Assembly (NCBI GenBank): GCA_902766515.1
Contig: CACXEB010000287.1
Coordinates: 1 to 11,212 of the forward strand
Reading direction: 5' to 3'
Source: an uncultured Eubacteriales bacterium
GTDB taxonomy: Bacteria; Bacillota_A; Clostridia; Christensenellales; Aristaeellaceae
DNA length: 11,212 bases
Part shown: positions 1-6,649 of the stretch, one piece after another
Layout of the letters: every line of letters starts with the position of its first letter
Position numbering within the stretch: position 1 is the stretch's first letter
Translations under genes and position numbers: made by a program
The notes under the pieces: model-generated
What the model saw: the letters and a program-made list of their open reading frames with translations, nothing else
The model's database searches: none
Told to the model about the DNA's origin: nothing

Positions 1-27
1 ATCTTTAAGGAAAGCGGGAGGAACGCC

Positions 28-1572
28 ATGGGCAAGATTCTGCTTGAGATGAGAAACATCACCAAGACTTTTCCGGGTGTCAAGGCGCTTGACAACGTGA
101 ATCTGCAGGTGGAAGAGGGCGAGATTCACGCGCTGGTCGGCGAGAACGGCGCCGGCAAATCCACCCTGATGAACGTGCTGAGCGGGATCTATCCCCATGG
201 GACGTACGAGGGAGACATCGTCTACGACGGAGAAGTATGCAAGTTTTCCAATATCAAGGATTCTGAGAAAAAGGGTATCGTCATCATCCACCAGGAACTG
301 GCCCTGGTGCCTGAGATGACCATCGGCGAAAACATGTTCCTCGGCAATGAGCAGGGGCATAAGTACGCCATCAACTGGAATAAAACCTACGCAGAGGCTG
401 ACAAGTACCTCAAAATGGTAGGCCTCACGGAGAGCTCCAAGGAGCAGATCAAAACGATCGGCACTGGCAAGCAGCAGCTGGTGGAAATCGCCAAAGCGCT
501 GGCCAAGAAAGCCCGGCTGCTGATTCTGGACGAGCCAACCTCGTCTCTGAACGAAGAAGATTCTCGCGCACTGCTGGACCTGATGCTCAGCTTCAAAAAG
601 CAGGGAATGACCATGATCATCATTACCCACAAGCTGAACGAAGTGTCCTATGTGGCGGATAAAATTACAGTCATCCGCGACGGCTCAACCATTGAAACCA
701 TCGACAACCATGGTACGGAACCGGTCAGCGAAGAGCGGATCATCAAGGGCATGGTAGGCCGTGAAATCACCAACCGCTTCCCGAAACGGCCCCACGTCGT
801 ACCCGGTGACGTCAAGATGGCGGTCCGCAACTGGACCGTGCGCCACCCCCTCTATCCGGAACGCAAGGTGGTGGACGATGTTTCGGTGTACGTCCGCGCG
901 GGCGAGGTCATCGGTATCTACGGCCTGATGGGTGCCGGACGAACGGAGCTGGCCATGAGCATTTTCGGCCAGAGCTACGGCGTCGGCATATCCGGTGAGC
1001 TGGAGCTGAACGGAAAGCCCGTTAAAATGCGCAAGAGCGTCGCAGAAGCCATCAAGCACAAAATCGCCTATGTCACCGAGGACCGAAAAGGCAACGGCCT
1101 GATTCTGAGCAAATCCATTACGCTCAACACGACCCTGGCCAACCTCGCCGCCGTCTCCAGCCACACGATCATCGACAGCGATAAGGAGTACGCGGCTGCG
1201 GAGGAGTACCGCGGCAAGCTGCAGATCAAGACACCCACCGTGGAGCAGCTGGTCGGCAACCTCTCCGGCGGCAACCAGCAAAAGGTGCTGCTGGCCAAGT
1301 GGATGTTCGCGGAGCCGGAAATCCTGATCCTCGACGAACCCACCCGCGCTATTGACGTCGGCGCAAAGTACGAGATTTACTGCATCATTAACGACCTGGC
1401 TGCGGCCGGCAAGAGCGTCGTGATGATTTCCTCCGAGCTTCCTGAGGTACTGAACATGAGCGACCGTGTCTACGTGATGAACGAAGGCAGGATCATCGAC
1501 GAGGTCAAGGCGTCGGAAGCGTCCCAGGAAAGCATCATGGCAGCGATTATCCGATCCGGAAGGGGGGTGTGA
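28..1572 (+). CDS. mmsA: Multiple-monosaccharide ABC transporter, double ATP-binding subunit (GguA/MmsA/XylG type)
   Basis: This 514-residue protein is the cytoplasmic ATPase that would power sugar uptake with the two permeases encoded next. It has two nucleotide-binding domains in one chain, the usual layout and length of the MglA/XylG/GguA family. Domain 1 shows Walker [10 protein letters not shown] (about residues 38-46), Q-loop HQE (88-90), a signature region [15 protein letters not shown] (from 144), Walker B LLILDEP (164-170) and the switch histidine in ITHKLNE (201). Domain 2 has a degenerate Walker [10 protein letters not shown] (299-307), a canonical LSGGNQQ signature (412-418), Walker B ILILDEP (432-438), and ISSELPE where the H-loop should be. 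That asymmetry is normal for the family. GGGAGG at 16-21 lies 6 bases before the ATG. The stop touches the next gene, so the genes are probably co-transcribed. The [12 protein letters not shown] block resembles GguA more than MglA or RbsA, but the exact sugar cannot be told. Confidence 0.93.
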   Translation: MGKILLEMRNITKTFPGVKALDNVNLQVEEGEIHALVGENGAGKSTLMNVLSGIYPHGTYEGDIVYDGEVCKFSNIKDSEKKGIVIIHQELALVPEMTIGENMFLGNEQGHKYAINWNKTYAEADKYLKMVGLTESSKEQIKTIGTGKQQLVEIAKALAKKARLLILDEPTSSLNEEDSRALLDLMLSFKKQGMTMIIITHKLNEVSYVADKITVIRDGSTIETIDNHGTEPVSEERIIKGMVGREITNRFPKRPHVVPGDVKMAVRNWTVRHPLYPERKVVDDVSVYVRAGEVIGIYGLMGAGRTELAMSIFGQSYGVGISGELELNGKPVKMRKSVAEAIKHKIAYVTEDRKGNGLILSKSITLNTTLANLAAVSSHTIIDSDKEYAAAEEYRGKLQIKTPTVEQLVGNLSGGNQQKVLLAKWMFAEPEILILDEPTRAIDVGAKYEIYCIINDLAAAGKSVVMISSELPEVLNMSDRVYVMNEGRIIDEVKASEASQESIMAAIIRSGRGV

Positions 1573-1574
1573 CG

Positions 1575-2951
1575 ATGAGTGAGCAAGTAAAAAAGCCTAC
1601 GATGGGCGTGACAACGAGCGGGCAGGCAAAAAAGTCCCCATTGAAAGAGCCAGGCAGCTTCGGACCGAAGGTGGGCAACTTCTTCCGTAAATACACCATG
1701 GTCATCGCATTGGTAGCGGTGGTCATCGCCTTCGGTATCCTTGTGGACCCCAAGAACAGCATCCTTTCCAGCAAGAACCTGACCAGTCTGATCACGGCGA
1801 ACACCTACGTTTTCATCCTGGCAACCGGCATGCTGATGTGCATCCTGACCGGCGGCAACATTGACCTCTCCGTCGGCGCAGTGGTTTGTCTGGCCGGCGC
1901 GGTAGGCTGTATCATGCTGGAAGCCGGCATCAACATGTGGCTGGCCGTGCTGGCCATGATGGGCATCGGCCTGGTCATCGGCGTGTTCCAGGGCTTCTGG
2001 ATCGCCAAGATCCATGTTCCGGCGTTCATCGCGACCTTGTCGGGTTTCTACGCGTACCGCGGCATTGCCTCCTGGATCATGCGGGGTGAGTCCCACGTGG
2101 GCATGATCAACAAGGACTCCGCGTTCATCAAGTTTTTCGGCAGCTACAACAACAGCTATGTGTCCGCGGTTCTGAAGGAATGGTTCCCCGCGCTGGAACA
2201 GTCGGCCAAAGACGGCTGGATCGCCAATGTCGAGAAGGTGTTCACCCAACAGAACAGCTTCTTCCGCAATTTACTGTTCGGTGTCAACAGCGCGAAAAAC
2301 TTTGACGTCATCAGTTTCCTGATCGGCCTGACGGCCGCGCTGATCTTCATCGCGCTGATGGTCCGCAAAATCATCGTGCAGAAGAAGATGGGCATCAAAC
2401 AGTCCATACCGGGACAAATCGTCACCACGGCGATCGTCTCCCTCGCCATTATCTGGCTGAGCATCGTCCTGAGTTACTACAAAGGCTTCCCGATGGTGCT
2501 GATCTGGATTCTCCTGGTGCTGGGCGTGTACGCCTACATCACCAACCGGACTGCCATGGGCCGTCACCTGTACGCTGTGGGCGGCAATGAAAAAGCCACT
2601 GCGCTGTCCGGCATCAAGACCCGGAACGTCTACTGGTTCGCCTACGCCAACATCGGTCTGCTGGCAGGCCTGGCAGGCGCCCTGACGACGGGCCTCAACA
2701 AGGGCATTGACCCCAAGTACGGTGAGGGCTACGAGATGGATGCCATCGCCGCATGCTTCATCGGCGGCGCATCTGCGTACGGCGGCACCGGAAAAGTGTC
2801 CGGCATGATCATCGGCGCCATCCTGATGGGCGTCATCAACAAGGGCATGGACCTGAACGGTGTGGAGGACCCCTACAAGAAAGTGGTGAAAGGCCTCGTT
2901 CTGCTGGCTGCCGTCCTGTTCGACGTGCTCTCGAAGCAACGCAAGCGCTGA
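1575..2951 (+). CDS. mmsB: Sugar ABC transporter permease 1 (GguB/MmsB type, BPD_transp_2 family)
   Basis: A polytopic inner-membrane permease of 458 residues for a CUT2-type sugar importer. The diagnostic N-terminal block TGGNIDLSVGA is near residues 91-102, and the cytoplasmic ATPase-contact motif GRHLYAVGGN followed by ALSGI is near 329-346. The C-terminal half has the repeated GA-rich helices of the family and ends in a basic SKQRKR tail. A hydrophilic, aromatic-rich stretch at roughly 170-245 separates two membrane blocks and is longer than in RbsC-like permeases; extra length there fits the XylH/GguB subgroup. I chose the ATG at 1575 because a G-rich Shine-Dalgarno (AAGGGGGG) ends 7-8 bases upstream. 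A GTG at 1569 would add two residues and overlap the ATPase stop (GTGA). Either way the genes are contiguous. The adjacent second permease suggests a heterodimer or an alternative subunit. Confidence 0.92.
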   Translation: MSEQVKKPTMGVTTSGQAKKSPLKEPGSFGPKVGNFFRKYTMVIALVAVVIAFGILVDPKNSILSSKNLTSLITANTYVFILATGMLMCILTGGNIDLSVGAVVCLAGAVGCIMLEAGINMWLAVLAMMGIGLVIGVFQGFWIAKIHVPAFIATLSGFYAYRGIASWIMRGESHVGMINKDSAFIKFFGSYNNSYVSAVLKEWFPALEQSAKDGWIANVEKVFTQQNSFFRNLLFGVNSAKNFDVISFLIGLTAALIFIALMVRKIIVQKKMGIKQSIPGQIVTTAIVSLAIIWLSIVLSYYKGFPMVLIWILLVLGVYAYITNRTAMGRHLYAVGGNEKATALSGIKTRNVYWFAYANIGLLAGLAGALTTGLNKGIDPKYGEGYEMDAIAACFIGGASAYGGTGKVSGMIIGAILMGVINKGMDLNGVEDPYKKVVKGLVLLAAVLFDVLSKQRKR

Positions 2952-2972
2952 CACAGGAAGGAGGACAAAACA

Positions 2973-4175
2973 ATGGAAAGCAAATCGATCCTTGTCGTTC
3001 TGAAAAAGAACGTCATGCTCATTGTCCTGGTTCTTGTGTTTGTGCTGTTTGTGATCCTCACCAAGGGCAGTTTTTTCAGCGCGAACACCTTCACTGACCT
3101 TGTCAAGAACAACGCCTATGTATTCATTCTGGGCGCAGGCATGCTGATGTGCATGCTGACCGGCGGCAACATTGACCTGAGCTGCGGCTCGACGGTCTGC
3201 CTCTTCGGCGCTCTGGGTGCGTTTTTCATGTCAACGTACACGGGAACCACAGACAAACCGATCTACGTCCTGAATCTCGGTACGCCCCTGTCCATCCTGA
3301 TGATGCTGGGGCTCGGCTTTGCATACGGCTCGCTGCTGGGCTTCCTGATCGCTTATGTACGGATCCCGCCGTGGATCGCGACGCTGACCTTCTTTCTTGC
3401 CTTCCGTGGTCTGGGCACGGCGCTCCTGAACTGGGCCAGCGCGGAAACGAAGTCCATCGCCTACCTTCCGGAGTCCTTCCTGCAGATTTTCTACAAAGGC
3501 GTCATCTTCCCGACCGAAGGTTTCAACTGGCCATGCTTCGTCATCGGCCTGCTGGCAGCCGGAGCGACCGTAGGCCTGCTGTTCTGGAATCGGAAAAAGC
3601 GGCTTCAGAAGGGCTACTCCGTGGAACCCATGTACATGACCTGCCTCAAGGGCGGCATCAGCGCAGCTGCCATCATTCTGCTGATGACGCAGCTGGCCAT
3701 TGACAAGGGCCTTCCGGCACCGCTGCTGTGGGTGGTAGGCATCATTCTGATCTACTATTTCATCACCAGCAAGACCACCATCGGCCGCCATTTCTACGCC
3801 GTGGGCAGCAACATGGAGGCTGCGCGGCTCTCGGGCATCAATACCCGCAGGATCATGTTCCTGGCCTATCTGAACATGGCCATCCTGACGACCCTCGCGG
3901 CGATGATCAACATGGCGCGTTTCCAGACCGCATACGCCAATGCCGGCCAGAACTATGAGATGGACGCCATTGCCGCTTGCGTGGTAGGCGGCGTGTCCGC
4001 CAGCGGCGGCGCAGGCACCATCATCGGCATGGTGATCGGCGCTACCCTCATCGGCGTCATCAACCTGGGCATGATCGCTGTCAATCTGGACCAGCACTTC
4101 CAGTACATCGTCAAGGGCTTCGTGCTGCTGGCAGCTGTGGCTTTCGACATCCTGTCCAAGAAGCGCAACAGATAA
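2973..4175 (+). CDS. Sugar ABC transporter permease 2 (GguB/MmsB type paralogue)
   Basis: A second, shorter membrane permease (400 residues) encoded 21 bases after permease 1, with a strong GGAAGGAGG site at 2956-2964. It carries the same two hallmark blocks as its neighbour: TGGNIDLSCGS near residues 63-73 and GRHFYAVGSN followed by ARLSGIN near 271-290. The segment from NAYVFILGAGMLM through GGNIDLS is almost the same in both proteins, so they are true paralogues and not fragments of one gene. The protein lacks the long hydrophilic insertion of permease 1 and has its own central loop (about 155-190). It starts with a short basic N-terminus and a hydrophobic helix and ends in KKRNR. It very likely works with the upstream ATPase, either paired with permease 1 or as an alternative homodimer; the sequence cannot decide. 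No second ATPase or binding protein is present nearby. Confidence 0.9.
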   Translation: MESKSILVVLKKNVMLIVLVLVFVLFVILTKGSFFSANTFTDLVKNNAYVFILGAGMLMCMLTGGNIDLSCGSTVCLFGALGAFFMSTYTGTTDKPIYVLNLGTPLSILMMLGLGFAYGSLLGFLIAYVRIPPWIATLTFFLAFRGLGTALLNWASAETKSIAYLPESFLQIFYKGVIFPTEGFNWPCFVIGLLAAGATVGLLFWNRKKRLQKGYSVEPMYMTCLKGGISAAAIILLMTQLAIDKGLPAPLLWVVGIILIYYFITSKTTIGRHFYAVGSNMEAARLSGINTRRIMFLAYLNMAILTTLAAMINMARFQTAYANAGQNYEMDAIAACVVGGVSASGGAGTIIGMVIGATLIGVINLGMIAVNLDQHFQYIVKGFVLLAAVAFDILSKKRNR

Positions 4176-4197
4176 AAACAACTGAGCATACTTGCAG

Positions 4198-4236
4198 CCC
4201 CGTGGACGGTTGCGCTCACGGGGTTTATCATGTTTT
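4198..4236 (+). terminator. Hairpin after the sugar transporter operon, possible intrinsic terminator
   Basis: CCCCGTG (4198-4204) pairs perfectly with CACGGGG (4217-4223) around a 12-base loop, and the stem is followed by a T-rich tract (TTTATCATGTTTTT). It lies 22 bases after the permease 2 stop and just ahead of the ribosome binding site of the next gene. The T-run is interrupted, so it may be leaky and allow some readthrough into the two small downstream genes. Confidence 0.55.
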
Positions 4237-4253
4237 TAAGGAGGATGGTGTGG

Positions 4254-4514
4254 ATGAATCCTCAGAAAGCACGGCCTGCTTTTCTCGGCGCTGCGGCGAT
4301 ATACCTGATCTACATTGCCTATGACCTTTTTCAGAGCCGCAATGACCCCGGAACGAGCATGAGCCCGATCCTGCGATATGTGTCTGTCGCGCTGTTCGGG
4401 CTGTCCGCCGTGGCCTTGCTGATCTACGCGTACCTTCTGTGGACACGCATGCGCAGGCAGGAGCGCGAACACCAGGAGGAACCGCCCTTCGATGAGAACA
4501 ACTTCAAGTCATAG
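4254..4514 (+). CDS. Small two-helix membrane protein of unknown function
   Basis: An 86-residue protein that I do not recognise. It has two hydrophobic segments, about residues 8-22 (FLGAAAIYLIYIAYDLF region) and 40-62 (SVALFGLSAVALLIYAYLLW region). They are joined by a short polar loop with QSRNDPG, and a charged tail (RMRRQEREHQEE, then acidic) follows. The positive charges after helix 2 suggest a hairpin with both ends in the cytoplasm. I chose the ATG at 4254 because AAGGAGG (4238-4244) sits 9 bases upstream. In-frame ATG and GTG codons at 4230, 4245 and 4248 lie upstream of, or too close to, that site. It is encoded 30 bases before the next gene and probably shares its transcript. No catalytic motif is visible. 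The ribosome binding site and the clean hydrophobic pattern make it a believable gene. Confidence 0.72.
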   Translation: MNPQKARPAFLGAAAIYLIYIAYDLFQSRNDPGTSMSPILRYVSVALFGLSAVALLIYAYLLWTRMRRQEREHQEEPPFDENNFKS

Positions 4515-4544
4515 CGGGCGGCATGAACGCGGAGGGAACGCTGC

Positions 4545-4976
4545 ATGAAAGAGCTACTAACCAGCCTGGAGCAGGTGTTTGCTGAATACCGGAGCGAACT
4601 GGAAGAATGCGAGAAAAAAAGCAGGCCCACCGATGGCCTATTTGGCATCGGACATTCGATCGGGGATGACCGGTGCCACACCCGCTTTGACGAGCACATC
4701 GCCCAGGCTGTCCGTGAAATCTGCGCGGCAGAGCCCTCTCCGGAGGACGCAGCGGCTGCCCTGGCAATCTTTCTGGGGCGTGAGGACATTGAGACATGGC
4801 CAGTCTCAGCCCAGTGGATGCTCAGGGCGGCGGAGCGTCACGCGCTGCCGCTGATCCCGTTTCTGAGCCCCGAAGCGAAAGAAATGCTCTCCGTATCCTA
4901 TGCCAGCCGGTACAAACCATGGGATCGTCTCCCGGTACAGAAACAGGTCCTCAAAGCCCTCAGGAGGAATGGCTGA
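4545..4976 (+). CDS. Hypothetical soluble protein, 143 residues
   Basis: I do not recognise this protein. It looks cytoplasmic: no signal peptide or membrane segment, a charged helical N-terminus (KELLTSLEQVFAEYRSELEECEKK), then FGIGHSIGDDRCHTRFDEHIAQAV and alternating amphipathic helices to the basic C-terminus (KQVLKALRRNG). Histidine, cysteine and acidic residues cluster at about 36-50 (GHSIGDDRCHTRFDEH). This could be a metal or ligand site, but that is speculation. A GGAGGGA site at 4531-4537 lies 7 bases before the ATG. The gene follows the small membrane protein on the same strand after a 30-base gap, and a strong terminator lies just after its stop, so the two appear to form a short unit. 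Codon use resembles its neighbours. An overlapping reading frame starting at 4796 is an antisense shadow of the GNAT gene and is not a continuation. Confidence 0.75.
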   Translation: MKELLTSLEQVFAEYRSELEECEKKSRPTDGLFGIGHSIGDDRCHTRFDEHIAQAVREICAAEPSPEDAAAALAIFLGREDIETWPVSAQWMLRAAERHALPLIPFLSPEAKEMLSVSYASRYKPWDRLPVQKQVLKALRRNG

Positions 4977-5007
4977 TCCGCATAAACTCCTCGTTTTTAG
5001 CAATATC

Positions 5008-5039
5008 ACAAAACGGAGCCGCTGATGGCTCCGTTTTGT
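5008..5039 (+). terminator. Strong intrinsic terminator, probably bidirectional
   Basis: A perfect 13-bp stem, ACAAAACGGAGCC (5008-5020) with GGCTCCGTTTTGT (5027-5039), surrounds a 6-base loop. T-rich DNA lies on the + strand side and the A-rich arm gives T residues on the other strand. It sits 31 bases after the stop of the 143-residue gene and 35 bases beyond the stop of the convergent GNAT gene, so it can end both converging transcripts. Confidence 0.9.
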
Positions 5040-5074
5040 TGTCTCCGAGCGGCAAGCATAGAGAATATTCAATA

Positions 5075-5779
5075 TCAGATCCCCTGGCCGCCCATCTCCC
5101 CCGCCTTCGGCTCCGTCTGCCATTTCGTCAGGTCCGCTTCCGCGAAATCCGTCAGGGCCGGATGGGCGGTCAGGGCCCGGACGATCTCCCAGCCTGCGCG
5201 GCTGCGCTCCGCGTTCCGGGGAATCGGGCGGAAGCCGAGGTCCAGGTAGACCTTGCAGGCCAGCCAGGTGGTCGTCTGCGTCGGGATGGCGGCCCTTTTG
5301 TAGCCCAGTTCCTTCAAGCGCCGCAGCGTCTGCGCGATCAGCGGCTTGGACAGGCCCTTCCCCTGGTCCTCCCGCCGGACCGCCACCCAGTGCAGCATCC
5401 CGTTGACGCCGTCGTCAGGCCGGCGAACATCGTAGAAAGCCGTGGCGGTCGCCACCGGTTCGCCCCGCGCGTTGACCGCGAAAAGCATCCGCTCCGGCAT
5501 CTCGTCCTCATGGTTCGCATAGTACTGCTCCCAGGCCCGCAGGCCCTCTTCTCGGCAGTGAAACTCTCGGGCGCTGGTCTCGATCGCGATCCAGTTTTCC
5601 CGGTCGCCGGGCCGGTAATACGCGAGGTGATAGCCCTCCGGCAGCGGGAAAACCGGCAGGTCGTCCAGCGTTCCCTCCAGCACCAGCTCATAATACGGCA
5701 GCCGGCTGTCATGGTTGTCGAACATCCGGAGGGATTCGGCCACCCGCTGCCGGCTGATCGTCCACAGATCGTCGCTCAT
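5075..5779 (-). CDS. GNAT-family N-acetyltransferase
   Basis: A 234-residue cytoplasmic protein with the acetyl-CoA-binding core of the GNAT fold in its C-terminal half. The beta-4 strand and motif A read HWVAVRREDQGKGLSKPL (about residues 130-147), which contains the Q-x-x-G-x-G/A-like pyrophosphate loop (RREDQGKG). YLDLGFRPI (178-186) is the typical motif B region. The N-terminal roughly 100 residues have no clear signature and may form a second, degenerate GNAT-like half or a substrate-binding lobe; the acceptor is unknown. The start at 5779 is chosen because a strong AAAGGAGGAGG tract lies 4-8 bases upstream, within the last codons and stop region of the metallophosphoesterase gene. A further upstream in-frame ATG has no such site. 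Only 14 bases separate it from the metallophosphoesterase stop, so the two are almost certainly one operon. The tail after about residue 200 is weakly conserved in appearance. Confidence 0.87.
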   Translation of the reverse strand: MSDDLWTISRQRVAESLRMFDNHDSRLPYYELVLEGTLDDLPVFPLPEGYHLAYYRPGDRENWIAIETSAREFHCREEGLRAWEQYYANHEDEMPERMLFAVNARGEPVATATAFYDVRRPDDGVNGMLHWVAVRREDQGKGLSKPLIAQTLRRLKELGYKRAAIPTQTTTWLACKVYLDLGFRPIPRNAERSRAGWEIVRALTAHPALTDFAEADLTKWQTEPKAGEMGGQGI

Positions 5780-5793
5780 CGCTCCTCCTCCTT

Positions 5794-6534
5794 TCAAATG
5801 ATCCGCTCCGGCCGCCACCGGAGGTAATCGCCGGACACCAGCCTATACTCAATGCCGTGGTGACGGCCTTCAATGCTGTCATGGAAACGGCTTTCGCCGT
5901 GGCAGTGCGCGTAGATCACCTTTTCCGCGCCATAGTGTTCCGCGAGGGCGGTGAACGCGCTGTTTCTCTCCAGGATGCTGGTCGGCGGATAGTGCAGGCA
6001 CATGATGAACCGGCTGTATCCGTCCGCCCGCGCCGCCTCAAACGAGGCTTTCAGGCGTTCCACCTCCCGGTCGATCAGCTTCTGCGCATGCGCCTGTTCC
6101 TCCTCGTCCCAGCCGGTGATCCGGCCGCCGCGGACATAAAACGGGCCCTCGAAAGTATAGCCCTTGGTGCCGACCAGGGCGTATTCCCCGTACGGCGCGT
6201 AGTTGTTCTGCAGGAAGAACAGCTTTCCCTCGTACAGCCGGTTCAGGGCGTCGGTCTTCTTCGCATCCCAGAACATGTCATGGTTGCCCCTGAGCAGGAC
6301 CTTCCTGCCGGGGAGATCACAGATGTACTGCAGGTCCTGCCCGCATTCCGCCAGGCTGCGGCCCCAGCTGTGGTCCCCGGCCAGCACCAGGGTATCCTCC
6401 GGCCGGACCAGGGCTTCGCAGTGCCGCCGGAACACCGTCTCATGGTTTCGCCAGACAGGATCCCGCAGCTGGTTCTGCGCCTTCAGCACCGATTGATAAT
6501 GCAGGTGCAGGTCGCCGATGGCAAACAGGCTCAT
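5794..6534 (-). CDS. Calcineurin-like metallophosphoesterase
   Basis: A 246-residue cytoplasmic phosphoesterase with all main metal-binding blocks in order: GDLHLH (7-12), GDHSWG (53-58), GNHD (83-86), HYPP (181-184) and AHCHGE (209-214). These correspond to the D-x-H, GD, GNH(D/E), H and GHxH motifs of the family that bind a two-metal centre. The layout resembles the predicted phosphohydrolases grouped as COG1768, whose substrates are poorly known. Here the second block is GDHSWG and the last block is A-H-C-H instead of G-H-x-H. The start at 6534 is supported by GGGAGGG (6547-6541) 6 bases upstream; a longer start would have no better site. It is the first gene of a two-gene unit with the GNAT protein and has a candidate promoter at 6588-6616. 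It probably hydrolyses a phosphoester, but no substrate can be assigned. Confidence 0.9.
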   Translation of the reverse strand: MSLFAIGDLHLHYQSVLKAQNQLRDPVWRNHETVFRRHCEALVRPEDTLVLAGDHSWGRSLAECGQDLQYICDLPGRKVLLRGNHDMFWDAKKTDALNRLYEGKLFFLQNNYAPYGEYALVGTKGYTFEGPFYVRGGRITGWDEEEQAHAQKLIDREVERLKASFEAARADGYSRFIMCLHYPPTSILERNSAFTALAEHYGAEKVIYAHCHGESRFHDSIEGRHHGIEYRLVSGDYLRWRPERII

Positions 6535-6582
6535 CCGGATCCCTCCCATCGCTGACCGGCGCTTCCGGCGCCGGCGTTTTCG

Positions 6583-6632
6583 AAAAAATTATACTGCAGG
6601 ACGCCCGCTCACGCAAGCGTCCGCAATATAAT
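6583..6632 (-). terminator. Intrinsic terminator of the BlaI-M56 operon, overlapping a promoter
   Basis: On the - strand the arms ATTATATTGCGGACGC (6632-6617) and GCGTCCTGCAGTATAAT (6604-6588) form a stem of about 15 pairs with one bulge and one wobble, around a 12-base loop. It is followed directly by T6 (6588-6583). It starts 18 bases after the M56 stop codon, the expected place for a terminator. Confidence 0.72.
6588..6616 (-). promoter_or_regulatory. Candidate promoter of the metallophosphoesterase-GNAT unit
   Basis: Read on the - strand, TTGCGT (6616-6611) and TATAAT (6593-6588) are separated by 17 bases, with the start codon about 54 bases downstream of the -10 element. The -10 is a perfect match and the -35 is only half-matched. 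The -10 hexamer is also the distal arm of a long hairpin, so part of its sequence may reflect terminator structure. Confidence 0.55.
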
Positions 6633-6649
6633 GCAGTGTGCAAACCATG

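Noticed and set aside
144..150. Degenerate first signature motif (IGTGKQQ) and degenerate second Walker A in the ATPase as signs of inactivation
   Set aside because: Such asymmetry between the two domains is usual in the GguA/XylG/MglA family. Positions given are residue numbers of the protein starting at 28.
685..4181. Long open frames on the - strand opposite the transporter genes (for example 685-1281, 1470-2249, 2271-2954, 3231-4181)
   Set aside because: They are antisense to clear family proteins, lack ribosome binding sites, and their translations are rich in His, Asp, Gln and Arg, as expected of GC-rich shadows.
4796..6555. + strand open frames 4796-5827 and 5857-6555
   Set aside because: They run opposite the GNAT and metallophosphoesterase genes, whose catalytic motifs are intact; no start signals or domain patterns.
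6627..6632. TATAAT on the + strand as a second promoter
   Set aside because: No acceptable -35 hexamer at 16-18 bases, no + strand gene downstream, and the bases are explained as an arm of the hairpin.
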